Assembly (NCBI GenBank): GCA_964389805.1
Contig: CAYMFU010000017.1
Coordinates: forward strand, 1-64,000
Origin: JAGTVG01 sp964389805
Lineage (GTDB): Bacteria; Bacteroidota; Bacteroidia; Cytophagales; Cyclobacteriaceae
Direction of reading: 5' to 3'
DNA: 64,000 nucleotides
Below are positions 1-8,152 of the stretch, piece after piece. The notes under the pieces are model-generated. The model was not told the origin of the DNA. It was given only the letters and a program-made list of their open reading frames with translations, and made no database searches. Every line of letters begins with the position of its first letter. Position 1 is the stretch's first letter. Position numbers and translations under genes: made by a program.

Positions 1-512
1 TTTATAAAATCATCTCCAGGAATACCCTGTATATGTTCTTCAATCAAAGTATCTCCTTCTACCAGAAAATTGATCTTGTTTGGGGAAAGAAAGTGCTCTA
101 AATCCAAACCATAGATCCTGGAGGCATCAGCTACTTTCACATAGTAGTAATCAAAAAGGTCATTAATTCGATTTACAATCCTTACCCGGAAAGGTTTAGT
201 ATTCCCATAAACACATAAATCGACTCGATCAATATACAAGTGATCCATTACAGAAACATCTCCATCAGCTTTTAGAATAGCATATATCATTTTAAGTGAA
301 TCATGGATATGCTTTTCCTCACTCTGCTGGTAAAAGACGGTTTCCCATAAGGTGTCGTGTCCTTTCTGATCAAAAAGAGGAATGGAACTGGTATACCGGG
401 CCAAATCATCGTACTGTATACCTAAATCCTGTTCTCTTCCATAGGTTTGAAGATATTCCCTCAGATGCGGGCTGATCTTATATATTTTCTTCTTTTTGGA
501 TATAATCGCCAT
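1..512 (-). CDS. conserved hypothetical protein, 3' part cut by the window edge
   Basis: An open frame runs from ATG at 512 off the left end, giving about 170 residues with no stop. The N-terminus is basic (MAIISKKKKIYKISP). The later part includes VADASRIYGLDLEHFLSP and LIEEHIQGIPGDDF. I see no signal peptide, membrane segment or catalytic motif I can name. The EEHIxGIPGDDF stretch looks like a conserved block rather than random sequence, and the frame is open and uniform, so it is a real gene. It points the same way as the glycosyltransferase and acyl carrier protein genes but is separated from the former by about 60 bp. Function unknown. Confidence 0.75.
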   Translation of the reverse strand, partial: MAIISKKKKIYKISPHLREYLQTYGREQDLGIQYDDLARYTSSIPLFDQKGHDTLWETVFYQQSEEKHIHDSLKMIYAILKADGDVSVMDHLYIDRVDLCVYGNTKPFRVRIVNRINDLFDYYYVKVADASRIYGLDLEHFLSPNKINFLVEGDTLIEEHIQGIPGDDFI

Positions 513-573
513 AGGTTCTAATGTGATGCACAAATGTACATAAAAAAATAGGCAAATATTTTCTAAGGAAAGT

Positions 574-1668
574 CTAGAAATCAGTGAGTTCACGAACAAT
601 AATTTCCTGCCCTTTTCCATACCACATTCTAAATGATTCTGACGGATTCTCGTAGGATGGAATATATTGGTTTAATTTTGATATATCAAAGCTCTTCTCT
701 TGTATACCTGCACCTGCCTTCTCAGCATCAATAGCATTACATGCCTGTTCATATTGCCCTGAAACCGGGATCATCAATACCGGCTTTCCAAGATACATGC
801 ACTCACATACTGTTTCAAATCCCGCAGTGGTTACCATTCCTTTACATTGTGCCATTTTCTTCAGAAATTTATCAGCATTTAATTGATGAAAGGTTAAATT
901 TTCCCCTATTATTTTTGTTTCAGGTTCACCTTTCCTATCCCAAAAGATCTCGAGACGTATGGCAGGATTTTTTAAACTCCAGTCTATAATTTCCTGGCTA
1001 TACCCATCATTTACTATATATCCAAGTATAAAATCACTATTAGTCCTTTCAATGTGATGAAGCTGATTCCTTAATAAGGGAGGCACTATCACCGTGTTTT
1101 TTACTTTTGCAGGGTAATAAGAAACAAAAGATAAAGCCAGTTTTTTATACGCTCCAATTGAGTTTAAATAGTTGTTGATCAGAAATAGCTTTTTATGGGG
1201 GAACCTTCCCCTGGCGTATTTAAAATTGGGATGGTCAGTCAAAAAGGAATGCCCGATAGCAAAAGACTTCAGTGATGGTTTGAAAAAAAGATTATAAAAT
1301 CCGCCCAAAAAATCATAAAAGTTTATCAGTGCATCAGGTTTTACTTGCTTGACAACCTGATTTATCCTCTTCAGACTTTTAAAATACCGTTTTAAATACC
1401 TGGCATTATAGATAATGGAATAAATAAGCCGGATAGATTTATTATGAGAATCACTAATAAAATTTGGGCTGTAAAGGGGCTCAACAGGAACGCTAAAAGC
1501 GTTTAGAAAAAATCCGGGTATTTGTCTGCGGCGGCTTTTTCCAATAAAGATATGAAGTACTTCGTGTCCGTTTTTTGTCAGGATCTGATACAGGCTTATG
1601 GCTTGTGTCATATGACCCCGGCCTTCACCCTGGACTAAAAAGATGAATCTTTTATTCCCGGATGTCAT
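574..1668 (-). CDS. GT-B fold glycosyltransferase (UDP-sugar type, MurG/GT28-like)
   Basis: This 364-residue protein looks like a two-domain GT-B glycosyltransferase. The N-terminal acceptor domain opens with a glycine-rich loop (FLVQGEGRGHMTQA, residues ~10-23), typical of the Glyco_trans_1_3/MurG-like group. The C-terminal donor domain has TTAGFETVCECMYLGKPVLM near residue 280, followed by a QYEQ segment, where the nucleotide sugar normally sits. There is no signal peptide, so it probably acts at the inner membrane face. It lies 27 bp downstream of an acyl carrier protein gene on the same strand and is probably co-transcribed, which suggests a lipid or glycolipid product. The acceptor cannot be told from sequence. 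Confidence 0.8.
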   Translation of the reverse strand: MTSGNKRFIFLVQGEGRGHMTQAISLYQILTKNGHEVLHIFIGKSRRRQIPGFFLNAFSVPVEPLYSPNFISDSHNKSIRLIYSIIYNARYLKRYFKSLKRINQVVKQVKPDALINFYDFLGGFYNLFFKPSLKSFAIGHSFLTDHPNFKYARGRFPHKKLFLINNYLNSIGAYKKLALSFVSYYPAKVKNTVIVPPLLRNQLHHIERTNSDFILGYIVNDGYSQEIIDWSLKNPAIRLEIFWDRKGEPETKIIGENLTFHQLNADKFLKKMAQCKGMVTTAGFETVCECMYLGKPVLMIPVSGQYEQACNAIDAEKAGAGIQEKSFDISKLNQYIPSYENPSESFRMWYGKGQEIIVRELTDF

Positions 1669-1695
1669 ATCCTATATTTATGATTTAAAATATCC

Positions 1696-1938
1696 TTAAC
1701 TGGATGATCTTTTATTATCTATATAGCCTACAGCATCTTTAATGGTTTCAAAATTCTCAGCATCGGTATCGGGAATTTTAATATCAAATACCTGCTCAAA
1801 CTCCATGACAAGTTCAGCATAATCGAGAGAATCTATTCCAAGGTCTTTAATGAAATTCGCATCTGGAGTGACTTCAGTTGAAGATATTCCCAATTTATCA
1901 ACCAATATCTCAGTTATTGTTTCTGTCGTATTTTTCAT
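1696..1938 (-). CDS. acyl carrier protein (stand-alone, specialised)
   Basis: An 80-residue acidic protein with the phosphopantetheine attachment motif LGIDSLDYAEL; the modified serine is Ser37. Length and four-helix layout match the ACP family. It is not beside fatty acid synthase genes (no fabF, fabG or fabD next to it) but directly upstream of a glycosyltransferase. It therefore looks like an extra ACP for a side pathway such as acylation of a lipid or glycolipid, rather than the housekeeping AcpP. That role is inference; the family assignment is firm. Confidence 0.9.
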   Translation of the reverse strand: MKNTTETITEILVDKLGISSTEVTPDANFIKDLGIDSLDYAELVMEFEQVFDIKIPDTDAENFETIKDAVGYIDNKRSSS

Positions 1939-2014
1939 TCAAAGTATCTATTTGCTCTAAACTAATATATTTATCACTGATATAAAAAACACCCTCAATA
2001 AAAAACTCTATTAA

Positions 2015-3379
2015 TCAAAATCGTAACACAAATTCCGATCCCTCATTGAGTTTTGATTTTACAGATATCGTTCCAAGATGTTGTCTCATGATCTGTTTCG
2101 ATAAACTGAGGCCAATGCCCGAACCACTCCTTTTGGTTGTATAGAAAGGTATAAAAATCTTTGATTGTGCTTCTTCGTCAATACCAGGACCATTATCCTT
2201 TACGGAAATAACTATATGCTTATTATCCTTCAGGAAAGCAGAAAGTACAATGTTCTTATCGGATTCTTCTCTTAATGCCTGTATAGCATTTTTTATCAGA
2301 TTGATCAAGACCTGTTCTATCAATTCCTGATCAATCTTGATTTTCAGGTCAGCTGGTATTATTGACCGTTTGTATTCAATTTGATTCTGATCTATTTCAT
2401 GTTTCATCAGCAACTCAATATGCTCAAACAGATCGCTAATGGCAACCTCGGCAAATTTCGTTTTTGGGATATGTGTTAAACTCCTGAAATCTGTTACAAA
2501 GCGTACTAGTCCTTCGCTTCGTTTTAATATGGTCTTGATAGCAAGGTGAAGATCTTCAAGATCATCCCTGGTCAATTCTTTCTCCTCTCCATCCCCATCA
2601 ATTCTATATTTGATATCTTCCTCCAGGGTATTGGCAAGGGATGAAATGGGTGTCACAGAATTCATGATCTCGTGAGTCAAAACTCGAACAAGCTTTTGCC
2701 ATGCTTCCATTTCATTCTCTTCAAGCTCACTTTGTATGTTTTGTACAGAGACAAGTTTGAACTCCTCGTCTTTTAGAGTTAATTCTATAGCAAACACAGC
2801 TAACTGCACGGTTTCTTCATTATTAATAATTTTTATCAGATCACGCCCCCCGGTTTTTAACATTTCAATACTATTTACAAGGCCTTCGCTAATCTTCCTT
2901 AATTCCCTGATGTTGTTAATATGGGTTATTCTAAATAGACGCTTTGCAGCTGTATTGATGATCTGTACTTCACCGGCTTTATTAAAGGTAATAATGCCTA
3001 TACCTACATGCTGGACTATCGTTTTAAGATACTGATATTTAGCGTCCTTATCTGTGTCAGATGCTTTCAGCTTATTTATTATCTCATAATAATGTTCAAC
3101 AAGAGTATTGTAATATTCCCCTTCACCCGGACTAAAATTAGGGTTTAAAAGATCCTGATTCTTTAGGGTCTCAAAGAAACTGTTGATTTCAATATTGGTC
3201 TTATCAATGAACCTGATCAAAGAAACCACCTGAATTACAGCGAGAATGCTAACCAGACCTACAGTAAGGAGGAGAGAATCAGTCGCCAATAAATTTGCAA
3301 GTAGCAAAATGCTAAGTGCAAGGACAACGACCCTGATTATAATATTGAATTTATAGTTGCTATAAACCATGCTTTTCAA
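2015..3379 (-). CDS. sensor histidine kinase, NtrB-like, membrane-bound
   Basis: A 454-residue kinase with two closely spaced hydrophobic helices (about residues 12-30 and 35-55), a cytoplasmic PAS-like region (~115-215), a HisKA segment with the H-box LTHEIMNSVTPISS (His ~237), and a HATPase domain with N-box LINLIKNAIQAL, G1 DNGPGID and G2 GSGIGLSLSKQI. The short periplasmic loop suggests the signal is sensed in the membrane or cytoplasm. It overlaps the end of the upstream response regulator by 20 bp from this start, or 11 bp from the in-frame ATG three codons on, so the pair is translationally coupled. The signal is unknown. Confidence 0.92.
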   Translation of the reverse strand: MKSMVYSNYKFNIIIRVVVLALSILLLANLLATDSLLLTVGLVSILAVIQVVSLIRFIDKTNIEINSFFETLKNQDLLNPNFSPGEGEYYNTLVEHYYEIINKLKASDTDKDAKYQYLKTIVQHVGIGIITFNKAGEVQIINTAAKRLFRITHINNIRELRKISEGLVNSIEMLKTGGRDLIKIINNEETVQLAVFAIELTLKDEEFKLVSVQNIQSELEENEMEAWQKLVRVLTHEIMNSVTPISSLANTLEEDIKYRIDGDGEEKELTRDDLEDLHLAIKTILKRSEGLVRFVTDFRSLTHIPKTKFAEVAISDLFEHIELLMKHEIDQNQIEYKRSIIPADLKIKIDQELIEQVLINLIKNAIQALREESDKNIVLSAFLKDNKHIVISVKDNGPGIDEEAQSKIFIPFYTTKRSGSGIGLSLSKQIMRQHLGTISVKSKLNEGSEFVLRF

Positions 3380-4742
3380 GTCTTCTATACAATGAAGCTC
3401 TCGTTAGCCCTAATTCTTTTGCCGCCTTTGATATATTGCCATTGTGCTTATTAATCGCTTTCCGGATCGTTGATTTTTCTACCTCGTCTAAATCAAGAGT
3501 CTCATGTAATTGTTCATCAGAAACATCTCCTGATTGTGAAAGGAAGAAGAAATCCTCAGACATTAGAGTATTTTTATCACTCATGATTACCGCCCTTTCA
3601 ATGGCATGCTGTAATTCCCGAATGTTCCCCGGCCATTTATATTTCTCGAATTTTTTTAATGTGGACGCGCTTATAGATTTCGATACTTTCCGGTACTTTC
3701 TGCAATACATATCAACGAAATGTTCTGAAAGCACTTTGATGTCTTCCATCCTTTCCCTCAGTGCGGGCAAATGGATCTCAACTGTATTTATACGATATAA
3801 TAGGTCCTGTCGGAAAGTATTTTCACTAACCATATCATAGATAGGCATATTAGTGGCACAGATTAACCGTATGTCAATAGGTATTGATTTATTTGTGCCA
3901 ATTCTGATCACCTCACGTCGTTGTAGGGCAGTCAGTAACTTGGACTGTAAAGGCAAACTTAAATTCCCGATCTCGTCAAGAAATAAAGATCCTCCATTTG
4001 CAACCTCAAACCGGCCGGCCCTGTCTTCCTTAGCATCTGTGAAAGAACCCTTTTTATGACCAAAGAGTTCACTTTCAAACAGAGTTTCAGTGATTGCTCC
4101 CATGTCCACATTAATGAAGACCTGTTCCTTTCTGATAGATTTCTGATGTAATGCACGGGCTACCAGTTCTTTTCCTGTCCCGTTTTCTCCGAGTATCAAC
4201 ACATTCGCATCTGTACCTGCCACCTTATCTATTACATTGTAAACATTCTTCATAGAGGGGCTTTCACCTATTATCTCTTTGAATCTCTGATTGCTTTCTT
4301 CCTGTAATACTTTTTTGGTCTGCTTGAGCTGGTCAACTTCTTTGTAGGAATTTTTTAATTTTGAAGCAGTGGATATTGTGGCTATTAATTTTTCATTCTG
4401 CCATGGTTTTAATACAAAATCGGTGGCCCCATCCTTTAAGGCCCTAACAGCCATTTCAACATCCCCAAATGCGGTGATAAGTATTACTACAGCATTTGGA
4501 TCTTTTTCCAGAATCTGATTTAGCCAATAGAATCCTTCTTTTCCACTGGTAATATCTTTGCTAAAATTCATATCAAGAAGAATGACATCATAATCACTGT
4601 CATTCAGGAGAAAAGGGATCTTTTTTGGATTTTTTTCTATGATTACTTCACGAGCATGCTTTTTAAGTAACATTTTTGCAGCAAGCAATACGTCTTCATC
4701 ATCGTCTATAATAAGTAGTTTACCTATTTCCTTATCAACCAT
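3360..4742 (-). CDS. sigma-54-dependent response regulator, NtrC family
   Basis: A 460-residue protein with three parts. The receiver carries acidic pocket IIDDDED and phospho-acceptor Asp57 in VILLDMNF. The AAA+ domain has Walker A GENGTGKE at 185-192, Walker B SLFLDEIG at ~252-259, and the sigma-54 contact loop as GSFTDA at 232-237 instead of the textbook GAFTGA. The C-terminal Fis-type helix-turn-helix is NGNISKAAKELGLTRASLYR. It should activate RpoN-dependent promoters after phosphorylation by the downstream kinase. Its targets are not evident; I saw no convincing -24/-12 element next to it. Confidence 0.93.
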   Translation of the reverse strand: MVDKEIGKLLIIDDDEDVLLAAKMLLKKHAREVIIEKNPKKIPFLLNDSDYDVILLDMNFSKDITSGKEGFYWLNQILEKDPNAVVILITAFGDVEMAVRALKDGATDFVLKPWQNEKLIATISTASKLKNSYKEVDQLKQTKKVLQEESNQRFKEIIGESPSMKNVYNVIDKVAGTDANVLILGENGTGKELVARALHQKSIRKEQVFINVDMGAITETLFESELFGHKKGSFTDAKEDRAGRFEVANGGSLFLDEIGNLSLPLQSKLLTALQRREVIRIGTNKSIPIDIRLICATNMPIYDMVSENTFRQDLLYRINTVEIHLPALRERMEDIKVLSEHFVDMYCRKYRKVSKSISASTLKKFEKYKWPGNIRELQHAIERAVIMSDKNTLMSEDFFFLSQSGDVSDEQLHETLDLDEVEKSTIRKAINKHNGNISKAAKELGLTRASLYRRLEKHGL

Positions 4743-5040
4743 TTTATCGATATTTAGATAAATATTATGAAGAACATAAAAAAATGACCATCATTTTATA
4801 TAAAATCCAATTAAACCACAGCCATAGTATTTGATATGAAACCTATATATTGTACGAATATGAACATAAAGGGTAACATTTCCGAGTAAATTTTTAATTA
4901 ATTACACCCATATTCATTTCTTTATTTTCCATATAATTTTAAGGATCCAATACGTTTTAAAAATTGAAAAATGCAATGTTTATTCCTAATGCTGTCAGAA
5001 TTAGTTAATTTTTTTCTTTTTTATTAAATAAATATTTTAA

Positions 5041-5128
5041 TATCTTTACTTAGTTGTTGTGGATTGTTGTTAATCCTAATTATTTTGAGTTTTTGACCTT
5101 TGATCCCGCCTTTTGGCGGGATTTTTTT
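5041..5128 (+). ncRNA. candidate small RNA ending at an orphan intrinsic terminator
   Basis: A strong rho-independent terminator lies on the plus strand with no plus-strand gene upstream of it for over 300 bp. A TAnnTTTA box (TATCTTTA) sits at 5041-5048. The implied transcript from about 5055 contains a perfect 5-bp hairpin GGATT/AATCC (5061-5076, loop GTTGTT), an unpaired U-rich stretch, then the terminator. There is no ATG-initiated frame within it. The structure suggests a short trans-acting RNA of roughly 75 nt. Expression is not shown, and the -33 element is poor. Confidence 0.4.
5103..5128 (+). terminator. intrinsic terminator of the candidate small RNA
   Basis: A perfect 8-bp stem ATCCCGCC/GGCGGGAT with a TTTT loop is followed by seven T residues. 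On the opposite strand there is no U-run, so it acts only on plus-strand transcription. Confidence 0.85.
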
Positions 5129-5442
5129 ATTTTATCCTTTGCACACACCTGTTGTTAATGTACGGAATAAATATTCTTACTATCCGATGATTTCAGATGG
5201 ATTTTCGTGGGTCAAATTATTATATTTTCAAAAATATGTGTTTTAAATAAAATTTTTGCAACTAATTGCAATTACTTGAATATTATTTGAACAAATAAAA
5301 TTTTAATTGAATTTTTTGCAATTCATACCCCGGAGAATGAGGTTAAATTAATATATTTCTAAAATAGATATGTGTTTTTTGGCTAATGTGTATTTTTTTT
5401 AAAATATTTTAAAAATAATTAAATATTTATGCTGATGTGTTA
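5129..5442. other. AT-rich non-coding spacer
   Basis: This stretch between the small-RNA terminator and the tRNA-like promoter is very AT-rich with many A and T runs. I see no reading frame with coding character, no tandem repeat and no convincing hairpin. The same is true of 4743-5040, which must hold the promoter of the leftward two-component operon; I could not place that promoter. Confidence 0.6.
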
Positions 5443-5450
5443 TAAATTTG
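5443..5450 (+). promoter_or_regulatory. -7 box of the tRNA-like gene
   Basis: TAAATTTG matches the Bacteroidota -7 consensus TAnnTTTG exactly and ends 20 nt before the first base of the tRNA-like element. No clear TTTG was found at the -33 position. Confidence 0.6.
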
Positions 5451-5470
5451 CCATGCGTTCTTTAAAAAAT

Positions 5471-5594
5471 TGTAGGGTGATGAAATAGGCAGCCATGCCC
5501 TCCTGTCTCGGGGGTGAAGATAATAGGATAAACACATGTGTTGATCAGACATGTTGCTAACTGCTTCGTGAAGGTTCGAATCCTTCCCCTACAG
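5471..5594 (+). tRNA. class II tRNA-like gene with an oversized variable arm (isotype unclear)
   Basis: The ends fold as a canonical cloverleaf. Acceptor stem TGTAGGG (5471-5477) pairs fully with CCCTACA (5587-5593); the discriminator is G at 5594. The T arm GAAGG-TTCGAAT-CCTTC (5570-5586) is perfect. The D arm has ATG/CAT pairing and a GG in the loop. The anticodon stem CCCTC/GGGGG encloses loop CTGTCTC, so positions 34-36 read GTC (Asp), but position 37 is T, which is unusual. The variable region (5515-5569, about 55 nt) is far longer than in Leu, Ser or Tyr tRNAs and can form an extended hairpin (GAAG/CTTC, TAG/CTA, then an ACATGT-containing helix). CCA is not encoded. It is either a divergent tRNA or a tRNA-like RNA. 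Confidence 0.6.
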
Positions 5595-5605
5595 CATATT
5601 CCCTT

Positions 5606-5626
5606 GCCGATAGCGGCGGATTTTTT
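5606..5626 (+). terminator. probable terminator after the tRNA-like gene
   Basis: A short stem GCCG/CGGC with loop ATAG is followed three bases later by six T residues. It is a modest hairpin but correctly placed, between the tRNA-like gene and the convergent acyl-CoA ligase. Confidence 0.5.
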
Positions 5627-7298
5627 ATGTCTTGATCTTTTGTTGTTCCCTCAGAATCCTTCTAATGATCTTTCCAACGTTAGATTTCGGCAATTCCTCA
5701 AGAAACTCAATCTGCTTAGGAATTTTATATTTTGTGAGATTTTCCTTACAATGTTCAAGTACATTTTCTTTTGTTAAGCCAGAATCCTTTTTGGTTATAA
5801 ATAACTTTATCGATTCTCCGGTACGTTCATCAGGAATGCCAATAGCCGCAACTTCCAATACCCCTTCCAGTAATGCAACTACATCTTCAATTTCATTTGG
5901 ATATACATTAAATCCGGATACCAATATCATATCTTTTTTTCGATCCACTATTTTGAAATAACCATCATCTCTCATAACACCTATATCCCCGGTTCTGAAC
6001 CAATCATCAAAAAAAGTATTTTTTGTTTCTTCCGCCCGGTTCCAGTATCCTTGCATAATCTGGTGCCCGCGAGCACATATTTCACCTGCTTCGCCGGATT
6101 TAATCTTTTGGCCATTGTCATCAAGTACGGTCATTTCTGTACCTGGTACGGGTAATCCTATGGTTCCGATCTGATGATTCCCATCTATAGGATTACAGGA
6201 TAATACTGGAGAGGTTTCCGATAATCCATATCCCTCTACCAATGGACAGCCTGTAATATTTTCCCATTTTTCGGCTACAAATTTCTGTACAGCCATGCCA
6301 CCACCCACAGAAACTTTAAGGGAATCAAAATTAATCTCCCCGAATTTGGGATGATTCATCAATCCATTAAAAAGTGTATTTACTCCACTTATAAAAGTAA
6401 AAGGGAACTTTTTCAATTCCTTTATAAAACTATCAAGGTCTCGTGGATTGGTAATCAGGACATTTTTAGCTCCAAGTTGCAACATGCAAAGGCAGTTTAC
6501 AGTCAGGGCAAAAATGTGGTAAAGAGGCAGGGCCGTAACAACCACTTCTTCCAGTTCGTTTAACTTCGGTTTCATCCATTCCCGTATCTGTAGCATGTTT
6601 GAAACTATATTCTTATGTGATAAGGTGGCGCCCATAGCAACTCCCGTAGTCCCACCTGTATATTGCAGAAAGGCTGTATCCGACGACTTTATATCAACAG
6701 GACTGAATGCAAGTTTCTCACCTTTATCAAGTATGTTTTTATACTTTAATCCCATAGGTATATCATACCGGGGAACCATTTTCTTGATCTTTTTAACAAT
6801 AAAATTCACTAACTTCCCTTTTATCCCTCCGATCTGGTCTCCCATTTCAGTGATGATTACATGCTGAATATTGGTATTATGAAGAATCTTTTCAAGGTTT
6901 GAAGCAAAATTGGCCAATATCACAATGGCCTTAATACCGGCATCTTTAAATTGATGCTCCATCTCTCTAGGTGTATACAAGGGATTTGTGTTAACCACAA
7001 TCAATCCTGCACGTAATGATCCGAATAAGGCAATAGGATATTGCAATAGATTTGGCATTTGCAGGGCTATCCGATCACCGGGTTTAAGGCCGCTATTCTG
7101 CAAATAAGCTGCAAAATCTCTTGAATATCTATCAATATCATTAAAGGAGAGAGTTCTGCCAAAATTCACGTAGGCTGGATTATCACCATATTTCTTAACG
7201 CTCTGAACCAGCAATTCGACAACGGATTGGTATTTGCCTGGATCTATATCGTTCTCGACACCGGATGGATACTTTTTTTGCCAGATAAATTTACTCAT
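5625..7298 (-). CDS. fadD: long-chain fatty acid--CoA ligase
   Basis: This 557-residue ANL-superfamily enzyme activates fatty acids to acyl-CoA via acyl-AMP. Motifs in order are the P-loop YTGGTTGVAMGA, the A5 region GYGLSETSPV, the A7/A8 hinge FRTGDIG and VDRKKDMILVSGFNVYP, and the catalytic lysine near the C-terminus in KSNVGKIIRR. Length matches FadD, and there is no signal peptide. It converges on the tRNA-like gene, and the gene downstream of its own stop has no relation to fatty acid oxidation. A medium-chain specificity cannot be excluded, but long-chain is the usual call for this motif set. Confidence 0.93.
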   Translation of the reverse strand: MSKFIWQKKYPSGVENDIDPGKYQSVVELLVQSVKKYGDNPAYVNFGRTLSFNDIDRYSRDFAAYLQNSGLKPGDRIALQMPNLLQYPIALFGSLRAGLIVVNTNPLYTPREMEHQFKDAGIKAIVILANFASNLEKILHNTNIQHVIITEMGDQIGGIKGKLVNFIVKKIKKMVPRYDIPMGLKYKNILDKGEKLAFSPVDIKSSDTAFLQYTGGTTGVAMGATLSHKNIVSNMLQIREWMKPKLNELEEVVVTALPLYHIFALTVNCLCMLQLGAKNVLITNPRDLDSFIKELKKFPFTFISGVNTLFNGLMNHPKFGEINFDSLKVSVGGGMAVQKFVAEKWENITGCPLVEGYGLSETSPVLSCNPIDGNHQIGTIGLPVPGTEMTVLDDNGQKIKSGEAGEICARGHQIMQGYWNRAEETKNTFFDDWFRTGDIGVMRDDGYFKIVDRKKDMILVSGFNVYPNEIEDVVALLEGVLEVAAIGIPDERTGESIKLFITKKDSGLTKENVLEHCKENLTKYKIPKQIEFLEELPKSNVGKIIRRILREQQKIKT

Positions 7299-7321
7299 GA
7301 GATATGGGATTTGAAATGCAT

Positions 7322-8152
7322 TTATTTATAAACAAAAATTTTATTCCTCGAGATTAAATATATAAAATTATTGGCTGAAATTACTTTCAAAATTTCATTA
7401 GTATTATCGAGGATTCCGATCTCATTTATTTCATTATTGTAAATGTTAAACATCTTTATCTTTGAACCTTGTATAAAAACCATATTACTCCCATTAAAAC
7501 AAACTTTACAATCAGAATTAATGCCCAGTTTCCTGATATAGTTTCCAAGATTATCAAATAGATATATGTCCTTACTGGAATTATATAGATATAATCTATT
7601 CTGGTATTCTTCAATTTGCAACACATCCCATTCTTCCTCCCCTATAACAAGAGGTATAGCACTTGATGTGATGACTATATTGTTTAATAAATTTATTTTC
7701 TTAACAGACAGATCAGATTGGTCAAATACCCATAAATTATTATCTGCTGAATATGCAGTTTCAGTGGCGTAGCCCACAAATGAAGGATTTAAGGCAGCTT
7801 CATTTAAAGGATTAAGAAACCGGTCCATTATTAAATAAGATTGCTGATCCCTGAAGAATCCAAAGATCTTAGATGTATGTGAAACATCTATTGAATACAC
7901 TGATGAATTTATACTGCCGGAATATGAAATTTGAAGCACTCCGTTTTTATCATATTTTGAAATCACACCATGCTCATTTGAGAAGTATAGGTTTCCAGAA
8001 TAATCCGAGGTGGCATCGACAAGGTCAATTACATACCATTCCTGTACAAGGCTTAATTCCTGCCCTGATGTATAATTGTAGGAATTATAAATGATCAGGA
8101 TAATGAAAACAAAGCCCGGCTTAATCAACAAATTTCCTGATTTGCATCTCAT
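7322..8152 (-). CDS. secreted hypothetical protein, probable beta-propeller
   Basis: A 276-residue protein. I start it at the ATG at 8152 because the following sequence (MRCKSGNLLIKPGFVFIILI...) makes a proper signal peptide ending at YTSG, whereas longer versions put hydrophilic residues in front. An AGGAG-like GGAGAG lies just upstream. The mature protein would begin with Gln (QELSLVQEW). The body has repeated short blocks with aromatic residues followed by turns (NLYFSNEHGVISKYD; LYLYNSSKDIYLFDNLGNYI), suggesting propeller blades. It overlaps the end of lpxH by 32 bp. Function unknown. Confidence 0.75.
   Translation of the reverse strand: MRCKSGNLLIKPGFVFIILIIYNSYNYTSGQELSLVQEWYVIDLVDATSDYSGNLYFSNEHGVISKYDKNGVLQISYSGSINSSVYSIDVSHTSKIFGFFRDQQSYLIMDRFLNPLNEAALNPSFVGYATETAYSADNNLWVFDQSDLSVKKINLLNNIVITSSAIPLVIGEEEWDVLQIEEYQNRLYLYNSSKDIYLFDNLGNYIRKLGINSDCKVCFNGSNMVFIQGSKIKMFNIYNNEINEIGILDNTNEILKVISANNFIYLISRNKIFVYK

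Noticed and set aside
4743..5040. Sigma-54 (-24/-12) promoter near the NtrC-type regulator
   Set aside because: No TGGC-N7-9-TTGC match was found by eye on either strand.
5471..5594. The tRNA-like element as a selenocysteine tRNA or tmRNA
   Set aside because: Acceptor is 7 bp not 8, the anticodon is not TCA, and there is no tag-peptide reading frame or tmRNA length.
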